61,408 nt of DNA from Paenibacillus whitsoniae (GTDB lineage: Bacteria > Bacillota > Bacilli > Paenibacillales > NBRC-103111). How positions within the stretch are numbered: position 1 is the first letter of the stretch; every line of letters begins with the position of its first letter. Positions 23,717 through 32,700 of this stretch are shown one piece after another. Below the pieces are notes generated by a model. The model searched no databases. It was not told where the DNA came from and saw nothing but the letters and a program-made list of their open reading frames with translations. The stretch is taken from NCBI RefSeq assembly GCF_003955665.1, contig NZ_RXHU01000005.1, forward strand, positions 1 through 61,408, read 5' to 3'. The translations under genes were made by a program, and so were the position numbers.

Positions 23717-24286
23717 TTATTGCTTCGCCCGCTTCGCCCACTTCGCTTGCAATGCGCTCTGGATCTCGGCAAACACCTGCGCCGTCGTCTTGCCGTCCGT
23801 AGAGATGCCAAGCTTCGCCGCCCTCTTGTTCACAGCGTCCGCTTTTTTGGCATCGCGTTCGGATTTTTTCGCAGCCTTAGCGGCTTTCAGCGCCTCTCGC
23901 AGCTCCTTATTCGTTTTGCCGTCACTGCCGACACCAAGCTTATCGGCTTTCGCTGCCAGCTTCGTGTGCACAGCCGCCTGCAGATCTGTCTTCAACTGCT
24001 CCGCCGATTTACCATCTGTGGCGATGCCGAGCTTCGCCGCGGCCGCCTGCAGACGCGCCAAACGGTCCGCCTCGCTTGCGCTTTTGATCTCCGCTTTTAT
24101 TTGCTCTTTCGTCTTGCCGTCCGTTGCAATACCGAAAGCCGCGGCTTTCTCCTGGAGCAGCTGCTTGAGCGGGTGGAACGCCTCCGCCTTCGGAGCCGTC
24201 CCCGAGGTATTCTCCGCAAACGCCATGGTCGGCACGGCAGCTATGATGGCGCCTACGAGCGCGAGACTTGCTAACTTTTTCAACAT
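23717..24286 (-). CDS. Secreted protein with four TDGKT repeats
   Basis: 189 residues. Signal peptide MLKKLASLALVGAIIAAVPT with a cleavage-like AFAEN site near residue 25. The mature part consists of four helical repeats, each with a core of the form LGI-x-TDGKT-xxQ: FGIATDGKTKEQ, LGIATDGKSAEQ, LGVGSDGKTNKE and LGISTDGKTTAQ, separated by Lys/Ala-rich helices. The repeated SDGK/TDGK turns might bind Ca2+ or polyanions such as teichoic acid. No enzyme motif. It has its own terminator and an AGGAGTG ribosome site. Not assigned to a known family. Confidence 0.85.
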   Translation of the reverse strand: MLKKLASLALVGAIIAAVPTMAFAENTSGTAPKAEAFHPLKQLLQEKAAAFGIATDGKTKEQIKAEIKSASEADRLARLQAAAAKLGIATDGKSAEQLKTDLQAAVHTKLAAKADKLGVGSDGKTNKELREALKAAKAAKKSERDAKKADAVNKRAAKLGISTDGKTTAQVFAEIQSALQAKWAKRAKQ

Positions 24287-24491
24287 AGAAGATCACTCCT
24301 TGGTTTAGATAAGTTTGGATCAAGTTTGCCTGACTTGCTGACAGTTCCTATCTTACTGCAGAGTTATGTCATAAGTTTGTCGCGGAAAAGTTTCCTTGCA
24401 GTTGACTTTTTCAACTGAAATCAACGACGAATCCATTGCTCCACATGGCAGAAATCAGAGATAATTGGGTCAAGGAGATGATCATCACGCC

Positions 24492-25601
24492 ATGAAAGAA
24501 ATTCAACTCGCTACGATTCTAGCCGCCAAACGAAGAGAAAAAGGCATTACCCAAGACGAGCTTGCCGCCTATATCGGCGTGTCCAAAGCATCGGTTTCCA
24601 AGTGGGAGACAGGCACCAGCTATCCGGACATCACGTTCCTTCCCCAGCTGGCCGCTTATTTCAATATCTCGATTGACGAACTGATGGGCTATTCGCCGCA
24701 GCTGCCCAAAGAGGAAATCACCAAACTGTACCGACAGCTCGCTGCCAAATTCGCCTCGCAACCGTTCGAGGAAGCGCTAGCGGAATGTCAGGCATTGATT
24801 CGAAAATATTACGCCTGCTTCCCCTTGCTGCTGCAAATGGCGGGGCTGCTGCTGAATCATCACATGCTGGCTCCCCATCCAGAGCAGCAATCAGCTGTCC
24901 TTCGGCAAATTAGCGAACTCTGCGAACGAACCGCCCGCGAAAGCGAGGATGTTTGGCTGGCGAAAGACGCCGCGTTCCTACACGCTACATGCCGTTTGAT
25001 GCTCGGCGAGCCGCAATCGGCGCTTGGCCTGCTGGGTGAAGAGGTACGCCTCGAATTGCCGGCGACCAGCCTCATCGCCCAGGCGTACCACCAGCTTGGT
25101 CAGGCCGACAAAGCGAAAGAGGTACTCCAGGCCGCCGCCTACCAACATGTGATGAGCCTGCTCGGGGCGATGCCTTATGAACTGCTTTTACACGGGGACC
25201 AGCTGGCCAAAGCCGAAGAGATTCTGCGGCGCGCGGAAGCGCTCTCCGGCATTTACCGCGTGGAGGCGCTCAATCCGAATCTGATGATCCAGCTGTATAT
25301 GGCGGGAGCGCAGCTGTATCTACAGCACGGGCTGCCTGAAAAAGCGCTCGACATGCTCGGCAAATATGTCGAGATCTGCGGCGCGTTTCGCTTCCCCGCG
25401 GCGCTGAAGGGAGACGATTTCTTCGATCGCATCGGCCCATGGCTGGCCGAAACCGCTACGGCGGCTCCCCGGGAGGAGCCCGTCATCAAAGCCAGCATGG
25501 TGCAGGGGCTGACAGCGAATCCCGCATTGGCCAGCTTGACGGAGCTACCCGCTTTTCACCGTCTGATAGAGCGTTTGAAATCCAAATTGGAGGTGCAGTA
25601 A
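24492..25601 (+). CDS. XRE-family regulator with TPR-like C-terminus
   Basis: 369 residues. Helix-turn-helix in residues 5-65 (AAKRREKGITQDELAAYIGV, SKASVSKWETGTSYPDITFL), then a helical tetratricopeptide-like domain that probably senses a ligand or partner. AAGGAG is 14 nt before ATG 24492, a long spacing; TTG 24465 is a possible earlier start. The CPBP protease gene begins 1 bp after its stop, so the two are one operon. Similar XRE/TPR plus membrane protein pairs occur in Paenibacillus; the regulated targets are unknown, autoregulation being likely. Confidence 0.9.
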   Translation: MKEIQLATILAAKRREKGITQDELAAYIGVSKASVSKWETGTSYPDITFLPQLAAYFNISIDELMGYSPQLPKEEITKLYRQLAAKFASQPFEEALAECQALIRKYYACFPLLLQMAGLLLNHHMLAPHPEQQSAVLRQISELCERTARESEDVWLAKDAAFLHATCRLMLGEPQSALGLLGEEVRLELPATSLIAQAYHQLGQADKAKEVLQAAAYQHVMSLLGAMPYELLLHGDQLAKAEEILRRAEALSGIYRVEALNPNLMIQLYMAGAQLYLQHGLPEKALDMLGKYVEICGAFRFPAALKGDDFFDRIGPWLAETATAAPREEPVIKASMVQGLTANPALASLTELPAFHRLIERLKSKLEVQ

Positions 25602-25602
25602 C

Positions 25603-26355
25603 ATGCGATGGATCCATTCCCATGCGTTACGATTCGCTCTGGCCATGCTGCCTGTCGGCCTGCTCGGGGGAGCGCTTGTTGGACTCACCACGTTCACCGA
25701 CGAGATCGCCGCTCAAGCCCATCTGTCCAAATCCGCCTATGTGCTGGTGACCGCTCTGCAAACGGGCGTGCTGTACACGGGACTGCTCGGCTATTTCGGC
25801 TACGTGCTGGCCGGCAAACTCAATCTGCTGCGGCGCATCAGCTGGAACACATCCACCCTCTTGCCCGCAGTGTTCACTGGCGTGATCGGGATGCTCTTCT
25901 TCCTATTCGACTATGCTTTCTTCGGGCCCAAAATCCCTCAAGTTGCTGACAGCTATACGAAAGCGCACTACAGCTTACTGCAAGTGTTAGCCGGCGTTGT
26001 GTACGGCGGCATCATCGAGGAGGTCATGTTGCGGCTGTTCATGCTCTCGCTGCTCGCCTTCTTGCTGTGGAAGCTGACCCGCGGCAGGCGCGACGCTGCA
26101 CCCGTCGCTCCCTGGATCTACGTCTGCGCCAATATCGGCGCGGCGCTCCTGTTCGCGGCAGGACACCTGCCGGCTTCCTATGCGCTTTTCGGCGAACTCC
26201 CCGCGTTGATCGTCATCCGCTGCTTCCTGATGAACGGTGTGCTCGGTCTGCTTTTTGGCTGGCTGTACATCAAAAAAGGCCTACCCGCCGCCATGCTCGC
26301 CCATGCGCTGACGCATGCGATCACAGCTGTTGTCCTGGTAAGCCTGGTCCTATAA
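25603..26355 (+). CDS. CPBP-family intramembrane glutamic protease
   Basis: 250 residues with about seven membrane helices. Active-site motifs of the CPBP/Abi family are present: GGIIEEVMLRLF (the EExxxR motif), AAGHLPAS (His) and the C-terminal AMLAHALTHAI. Family members process prenylated or membrane proteins and can confer bacteriocin self-immunity. GGAGG in the end of the preceding gene serves as ribosome site. Cotranscribed with the XRE/TPR regulator, which may control it or be its substrate partner. It converges on the glycerate kinase gene with only 4 bp between them. Confidence 0.9.
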   Translation: MRWIHSHALRFALAMLPVGLLGGALVGLTTFTDEIAAQAHLSKSAYVLVTALQTGVLYTGLLGYFGYVLAGKLNLLRRISWNTSTLLPAVFTGVIGMLFFLFDYAFFGPKIPQVADSYTKAHYSLLQVLAGVVYGGIIEEVMLRLFMLSLLAFLLWKLTRGRRDAAPVAPWIYVCANIGAALLFAAGHLPASYALFGELPALIVIRCFLMNGVLGLLFGWLYIKKGLPAAMLAHALTHAITAVVLVSLVL

Positions 26356-26359
26356 AGGG

Positions 26360-27502
26360 TTACCTCTGAGCTGACCCCCGGATGAGTCTAACCACACTGC
26401 GCGTGCAGCCGTACAGGTTCGGCTCCGCCTCCGCCATGCACGCCTCTAACGAGGCCGGCCCCGGTACAATCGCGAAGATGGCGTCGAATACGTCGAACAG
26501 CTTCTCACTCTCCGCTCCGAGAGAGCCGGAGATGAGCACCGCTCGCTTGCCCGCATCCTTGGCCCAACTCGCGACACAGAAGGGCAGCTTCCCGAACAGC
26601 GTCTGCCCGTCGCTTCGCCCTTCTCCCGTCAGCACCCAGTCGGCCTGACGGATGTGCGCTTGAAGGCCGGTCAGCCGGGCCACGACCTCGGCGCCGGAGC
26701 GCACGCTCGCCCCGAGCGCGAGCAGCGCGAAGCCGAGCCCGCCAGCCGAGCCGGCGCCGGGTGTATCGCGGTGCGCCGCGGTGCCGAGCGCCGCCGTCAC
26801 GACGTCGGCGTAGCGCGCCAACGCGCCGTCGAGCAGGGCCACCAGCTCGGGCGTCGCGCCCTTTTGCGGGCCATAGACGTTGGACGCCCCCTCTGCCCCG
26901 CAGAGGGGGTTGGTCACGTCGCTGGCCACGGTGATGGCGCACGCGGCGAGGCGCGGGTCGAGGCCGCTGAAATCGGCGGCCACCACCAGCGCCAGGTCGC
27001 GGCCGAAGCCGCCGACGGGCTCGCCGTCTGCGCCGGTGAACTGCGCGCCGAGCGCGCGCAGCAGGCCGAGGCCGCCGTCGTTCGTGGCGCTGCCGCCGAG
27101 GCCGATCACCATGCGCCGGATGCCGCCATCCAGCGCATGTCGCATGGCTTCGCCAAGCCCTGCCGACGTCGTGTGCAGGGGATTGCGCCGATCGGCGGGC
27201 ACCATCGGCAGGCCGAACAGATTGGCGGCCTCCAGCACCGCCGTCCGCTCGCCTTGCTGATCGATGATGCCGTAGCACGCATCGACAGGCTCGCCCAGCG
27301 GGCCGGTCACGGTGACCGGCACCAGCTCGCCCCGGCAGGCGGCGACCACCGCCGCGACCGTGCCTTCCCCACCGTCGGCCATCGGCACGACGGTGACTTC
27401 AGCCTCGGGCAGCTCCTGCCGGATCGCCCGTTCAATCACTTCCCCCACCTGGACCGCCGTTAAACTTCCCTTATACGAATCTGGTGCTACGACAAATTTC
27501 AT
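26360..27502 (-). CDS. Glycerate kinase (GlxK/GarK family)
   Basis: About 380 residues from ATG 27502, which overlaps the kinase stop by ATGA; AGGGGATCGAGGC serves as ribosome site. The family start MKFVVAPDSYKGSLTAVQV and the substrate loop PMADGGEGTVAAV are clear, as are IGLGGSATNDGGLGLLRALG and ASDVTNPLCGAEGAS. It phosphorylates D-glycerate to 2- or 3-phosphoglycerate. The central part is markedly GC-rich compared with its neighbours, which creates long antisense frames. Translational coupling to a two-component system is unusual and could mean co-control with that system. Confidence 0.95.
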   Translation of the reverse strand: MKFVVAPDSYKGSLTAVQVGEVIERAIRQELPEAEVTVVPMADGGEGTVAAVVAACRGELVPVTVTGPLGEPVDACYGIIDQQGERTAVLEAANLFGLPMVPADRRNPLHTTSAGLGEAMRHALDGGIRRMVIGLGGSATNDGGLGLLRALGAQFTGADGEPVGGFGRDLALVVAADFSGLDPRLAACAITVASDVTNPLCGAEGASNVYGPQKGATPELVALLDGALARYADVVTAALGTAAHRDTPGAGSAGGLGFALLALGASVRSGAEVVARLTGLQAHIRQADWVLTGEGRSDGQTLFGKLPFCVASWAKDAGKRAVLISGSLGAESEKLFDVFDAIFAIVPGPASLEACMAEAEPNLYGCTRSVVRLIRGSAQR

Positions 27503-28896
27503 GCCTCGATCCCCTTTGGCAAAAAGATTTTGAAAATCGTCCCCGCCTGCGGCCCCGACTCTACCTGAATCGAGCCGCCGTGCGCGTCGACAATATGCTT
27601 GCAAATCGTTAACCCGAGCCCGGCTCCGTTGCGGTTCCGGCTCTCGTCCGCTTTGTAGAAGCGGTCAAACAGATGCGGCAGTTTCTCCGCCGGAATCCCT
27701 GGCCCTTTATCCCACACCTCGATCCAACGTTCCTGCCGCAGAACGCGAATATGGATGCCCGCATGGGAGCCTTCCGGAATATGATTGATCGCATTATCCA
27801 GCAGATTGATCAGCACCTGCCGCAGCCGATCGCGATCAGCTAAGGTCATGTACGCGCCATCACTGGCCGCATGCAGCTCGATGCCCTTCGCTTTCGCCTT
27901 CATCGTGAGCTGTGTGACGACGAGACCCGCCAGCTCCGGCACGTCAACCTCTTCAAGGTGAAGCTTCACTTTCTTCTCTTCAAACGAAGACAGCTCCAGC
28001 AGATCCTCAACGAGCCGGCTAAGCCGGAGTGTCTCCTGGAGGGAGACATCGATATATTCCTTGGCGTCCTGCGGCTCGACAACGCCGTCAACGATCCCTT
28101 GCAAAGACGCCCTGATGGTCGTCAGCGGCGTCCGCAGCTCGTGGGAAATTTCCGAGAGGAACTGCTTGCGGCTTTCTTCAACCTTTTGCAGCTTGCCGGC
28201 CATGCGGTTGAGCGAACCGGCCAAGGAAGCGATCTCGTCCTTGCCGCGCACGGGCACGCGATCGCCGAAGTCCCCCGTGGCGAGCGCTTCTGCGGTTCGG
28301 CTCATGCGCTGAATCGGCTTCACAAAATGCCGTGAAGCGAAGTAGAGTCCTGCGACAGCGAGCAATGCAATGACCAGCGCTGCACTATAGATCGCGCGAT
28401 TAATCTCCTGAATCGTGCCCTGAATGTTGACGAGAGGCGTGTACAGAAAAATCGCCCCCACTACCCGGTTGTCCTGTTTGACGGGACGGCCGACGATCAG
28501 CATTTTGACGGAACTGTTCTGTGCAAAAATGCCCCGCGTCGTCACCGGATTGCCGGACAGCACCTTTTCCAGCCACACCTGCCGCACGGGCTGTTCCCCG
28601 ATCGTCATCCCGCGTTCCGGATTGGCCCGAGGCGTTTTCATCACCGCTACGCGTACGTTTGACGACTTTTCGAGCGCCTGAATCTGCTTGCGGAAATCCT
28701 TGATCGGCGTCTCGTTATTGAAATAGTCCGCCGTCAGCTCCTCCACCTGCTCCACCTTTTCCAGCAGCAGCTTTTCGCTGCGGTCGTACGTTTTCTGCTT
28801 CATCGTATACGAGATCGTGCTCGAAATCGCCAAAATCGATACCAGCGTAATCGCGATATAGATAAACAACATCTTACGGTAAAAGGAATTCAGCAT
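27499..28896 (-). CDS. OmpR-type sensor histidine kinase
   Basis: 465 residues: two membrane helices (about 8-28 and 167-187) enclosing an extracellular sensor domain of about 135 residues, HAMP (FVKPIQRMSRTAEALATGDF), HisKA with EISHELRTPLTTI (His near 250), and HATPase_c with LLDNAINHIPEG, DKGPGIP and NGAGLGLTI. It overlaps the upstream regulator by 7 bp and glycerate kinase by 4 bp, giving a three-gene operon. No ligand-binding family can be named for the sensor domain. Confidence 0.93.
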   Translation of the reverse strand: MLNSFYRKMLFIYIAITLVSILAISSTISYTMKQKTYDRSEKLLLEKVEQVEELTADYFNNETPIKDFRKQIQALEKSSNVRVAVMKTPRANPERGMTIGEQPVRQVWLEKVLSGNPVTTRGIFAQNSSVKMLIVGRPVKQDNRVVGAIFLYTPLVNIQGTIQEINRAIYSAALVIALLAVAGLYFASRHFVKPIQRMSRTAEALATGDFGDRVPVRGKDEIASLAGSLNRMAGKLQKVEESRKQFLSEISHELRTPLTTIRASLQGIVDGVVEPQDAKEYIDVSLQETLRLSRLVEDLLELSSFEEKKVKLHLEEVDVPELAGLVVTQLTMKAKAKGIELHAASDGAYMTLADRDRLRQVLINLLDNAINHIPEGSHAGIHIRVLRQERWIEVWDKGPGIPAEKLPHLFDRFYKADESRNRNGAGLGLTICKHIVDAHGGSIQVESGPQAGTIFKIFLPKGIEA

Positions 28897-29594
28897 GCCC
28901 CCGGCCCCTCAAACTTGTAGCCGACGCCCCAGACGGTGCGGATGCTCCAGTCGCTGCTGCGTTCGGTGAGGGCGGTGAGCTTTTGCCGCAGCCGCTTGAT
29001 GTACAGGTCGACGACACGATCTTCGCCCTCGAAATCCCAGCCCCAGATTTTCGTAATGAGATCTTCCCGGGTGAACACCTGGTTCGGGTTGCGCATGAAA
29101 AAGAGGAGAAGCTCGTACTCCTTCTTCGGCAGCTGCACGGGATGACCCTCCACGGTGACCTCGTGGGAGAGGCTGTCGAGGCGCAAGCTGCCGCTCTCGT
29201 AGATATGCGGCGCCGCTTCCGGCGCGGCTCGCTTCGATGACCGGCGCATAATCGTCGCCACGCGCGCCACCAGCTCGTTCGGGTCGAACGGCTTGACGAC
29301 GTAATCGTCGGCGCCCATCTTCAGCCCCTCGACCCGTTCGTCCACTTGCCCGCGCGCCGTCAGCATGAGGATCGGCACGTCGCTGCGTGCCCGAATGCTT
29401 TGGCACACGGCCCAGCCGTCGCGCTTCGGCATCATGATGTCAAGCACGATGAAATCCGGCTGGATCTCCTCGAACTGGCGAAGCGCCTGCTCGCCATCGT
29501 TCGCCGTCACGACCTCGTAGCCGTTTTTCTCGAGGTACAGCTTTGTGATTTTACAAATGTTGATATCGTCATCTGCGACCAGAATCGTTGCCAC
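28890..29594 (-). CDS. OmpR-family response regulator
   Basis: 234 residues, GTG start at 29594. Receiver: ILVADDD, phospho-acceptor Asp about 52 in FIVLDIMMPKRDG, Lys in YVVKPFDP. DNA-binding winged helix at the C-terminus ends VWGVGYKFEGPG. First gene of the operon with kinase and glycerate kinase. High GC at third codon positions here also yields long shadow frames. Target genes unknown; the adjoining glycerate kinase is the only local candidate. Confidence 0.94.
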   Translation of the reverse strand: MATILVADDDINICKITKLYLEKNGYEVVTANDGEQALRQFEEIQPDFIVLDIMMPKRDGWAVCQSIRARSDVPILMLTARGQVDERVEGLKMGADDYVVKPFDPNELVARVATIMRRSSKRAAPEAAPHIYESGSLRLDSLSHEVTVEGHPVQLPKKEYELLLFFMRNPNQVFTREDLITKIWGWDFEGEDRVVDLYIKRLRQKLTALTERSSDWSIRTVWGVGYKFEGPGAC

Positions 29595-29664
29595 TCACGC
29601 ACGCCCCCAGACAGGTTTTCTTCTATTGTACTGGAAAAGTGTGAAGGAAAAATTACTTTTTTTC

Positions 29665-29714
29665 GCAAAAAAAAGCCATCCCCCGCCTGCTAACAAGCAA
29701 GCGGAGAATGGCTT
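29665..29714 (-). terminator. Terminator of the giant secreted-protein gene
   Basis: Minus strand AAGCCAT / ATGGCTT with inner CCGC/GCGG pairing, then an 8-base T-run. Confidence 0.85.
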
Positions 29715-29750
29715 GAAACAACGACAGTATCGGACTTACGCCTTACACCT

Positions 29751-32700
29751 CTATTTCTTCGTATACCACGCGTTTAACGCGTCGGTGACTGTCTTGCCCG
29801 CAAGGGATATGCGATAGGATGTCTCTCCATTCCAATTCGATACGAAAGGTTTCACGGGCCCCTTGTTCGTGAGCAGCGCTGAGCTGGCGGATTGCCGTTC
29901 GAACTTGACGGCATCAGCCCTCGTATAAATCATGTCCGCCGGAAGGGTTGGTGGATCTACCGTCGTCGGAGTCTCTCTGGTTAAACGAACATACTCGGTG
30001 CCGTCTCCTGTAAAATCGAACGTGCCCAGATTCACCCAACCCGACGTGCCGACAGTCGCATCGATATACGTGACCTCGGTAACCGACTGATGCTTCACTT
30101 CCACTTTAACATGATTATCGTTTGCCGTCGTATGGACGATTTTGTAGATAGAGACCGTATATCTCCCCTCTGGAAATTGAGCCTTCCATGTCGCCGACGA
30201 TCCTTGCACGGTTGAATAACGGGACTTCACGCCAATTTTGTAGCCGGCTAAATTACTTTGGCTCCATGACCCTTCCGTCGTATATAACCCGGTCGTATTC
30301 GTGCTGTCGACGATAACCGTCAGATCCTTGATCGCGATGGTCAAAGGCGGCGTTGTTAAGGTCGCTCCGTCCATCGTTACTGTGGCCCACACCGCGATAT
30401 GATCCGTAATCCCATCAAGACTTTGCAGAGTCAGTGCACCGTTACTGTCTACATGAGCTAGATCCGTTCTATCAACAAAATACTGCACGTTTGCCTGCGT
30501 TAAATCGGCGATCAGACCGTTATCCAAATGGCCAACTACGTTCAGTTGAGCAGCTTGAGTCATCTGCAGTTCATCCCGATCCGACAGGATCGCCACTGAT
30601 TCCAAGTGGTGCGCCTTATTCGGATCCACCCACATCATGGCATCGGCCACTACCCGTGACTTGTTGGCCATATTGGTTAATTCGACATACCCGCTATCGC
30701 CTGCTGCAAAAGGGTAGGCTCCCAGGAACACCCACGTCCCATTGGCCGCTGACTCATCAACGGTCACCGTCTCGGAGCCCCCGCTATAATAAACGGTAAA
30801 AGCGGCATTGGTTGCCCAATTTTCGCTTGAGGCAGTGATTTGCGGCAGCTTGTAATACACGCTATACGTGACACTTTGCGGCAGCTCTGGCCGCCATTTG
30901 ATTGTACTTGTGGCTGTACCGGCAGTCGATTTGGCATATACGTAGTTATCGTAGTAATAATCATTGGCGGTTGTATCTCGTATCCAAATGCCTTCTGTCT
31001 CCGCCTCTGTATTATCTACAACAATGGATGGTCCCTCCTGCCATTCCGGTTGAACCGGCGTTGCCGCTACCTGATCAGGCAGATATAGCGTCCGCGCGCG
31101 GGTCTGCTTGCCGTCCGATTCCACGTAATAAGTAAAGGTTTTGGATAAATCGTTTACCCGTATCGACCATTCCATCGGATAGATGGTATCCGGAACGGTC
31201 GTGTACGTGGCCCCGCCATCCAAAGAGTAATGGATCGTCGCCGGTTTCGTCGTTTTGGCCTCTACGTAAGCATCGTAGGACGTTTCGTCGGGCTTAACGA
31301 TGAGCATGCCTTTCACCGCATCGATTGGGCTGTGCACATCAAAGAAATAGCTTGCATCCGAGGAATCGGCTGTTCGAACCTGATGTAACGGCACATCAAT
31401 GTTCAGCCCCTCCACAATGATTGCTGTTATTCCCTTGCCTGACACGGTGGCTTGGATGATTCCGCCGCTCATTATCGCTTGCTCTGGTGCCCCATTGTCG
31501 CGGATGATCGTTACGTTATAATTTTGTGCTGGGTTGAACCCGATCATCTGTGCATTCAATGCGATCGGCGTCTGGACCTCGGCCGTCGATTCGTTGCTTA
31601 AACTGATGTAGAACTTATTTCCGCTCTCTCCCGTTATCCAGTTCAATTGCGGATCGTTCGTCTGAATGATCCCTTTGGGCATCCAGAGCCAAACGTTCGA
31701 ATTGCCGTAGAATTGACCTGGCTTATTCCCATAGAGGTGATATTTGAACCACAGGAAATTCGTTTCGAACACGGAAGGGAAGGTAATGCTTCCATTCGAT
31801 TTGAGCGATTGTTCGCTAATCAAATAATCCATCGTTTGCCCGAGCTGCGCCGGCATATGGTGATAATAGATGGATGTCGCCCCGCTTGGCCCCTCCAAAG
31901 GAAAATCCGGCTCGAGTTGACTAACGGCGAAGCCCTTATAATAATACCCCGGATAGCTGGAATAGCGTCCGATGACTGCATTATGGGCAATATCCTGCAG
32001 CAGTTTATCGCCGGTATAGAGCGATAATCTCAGCATGAATGGCGCCTCCTGCGCATTCATCCGATAATAGCCGGTCGTACTTCCCGCTTCAAACGTCAAT
32101 CCGTTGGGTGACACAAGCCAACTGTCCGCTTGTACGCCCCCGGCTGCATCTTCAGGGAGTTTGGTCCTTGGATATGCGTATTTACCACTTTCCGGCCAAT
32201 GGAACGATTCCGCGTAATTATACGTCTCCGGCTGCGGGATCGTAACGGTGCCTTCAGGAACCGGACGAGCTACAAACATGGTGGCGTATCGTTTGGCTTC
32301 TTTGTACGCGGCATTCAAGTATTTGGGATCCTTTGTTTCTTCGTAAAGCTCCAAGATCTCCATCCACAGCTTGCCGTAGTAATAAATAAATTCATTTTTA
32401 CTCACATTCACGGATGCAGGCGTATCGATATATTGAGCGATATAGTTGTCGGCTGCATCCTTGGCAGCCTGTAAATACTGCGTATTACCTGTCATCCGAT
32501 ACATCATCAGGGGCTGAATGACAGGTCCCCGGTCTTTCTGATCAGGATCGCGCATCAGGTACTCTTCCTGCCCCAGCGCCCCAATGCCAGCCGAAGTGCC
32601 CAGCATTTGATTGACGGCGGCTACGCTGGAAACATCAAACGGCAAGGTTGCCATTTTCCATAACGACGGTACACCGTATACCGGCTTCTGTGTCGGCGAC

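Noticed and set aside
26505..27463. Long open frames on both strands within the glycerate kinase gene
   Set aside because: They come from very GC-rich codons; their products are Arg/Ala-rich without family features, while the glycerate kinase frame is fully conserved.
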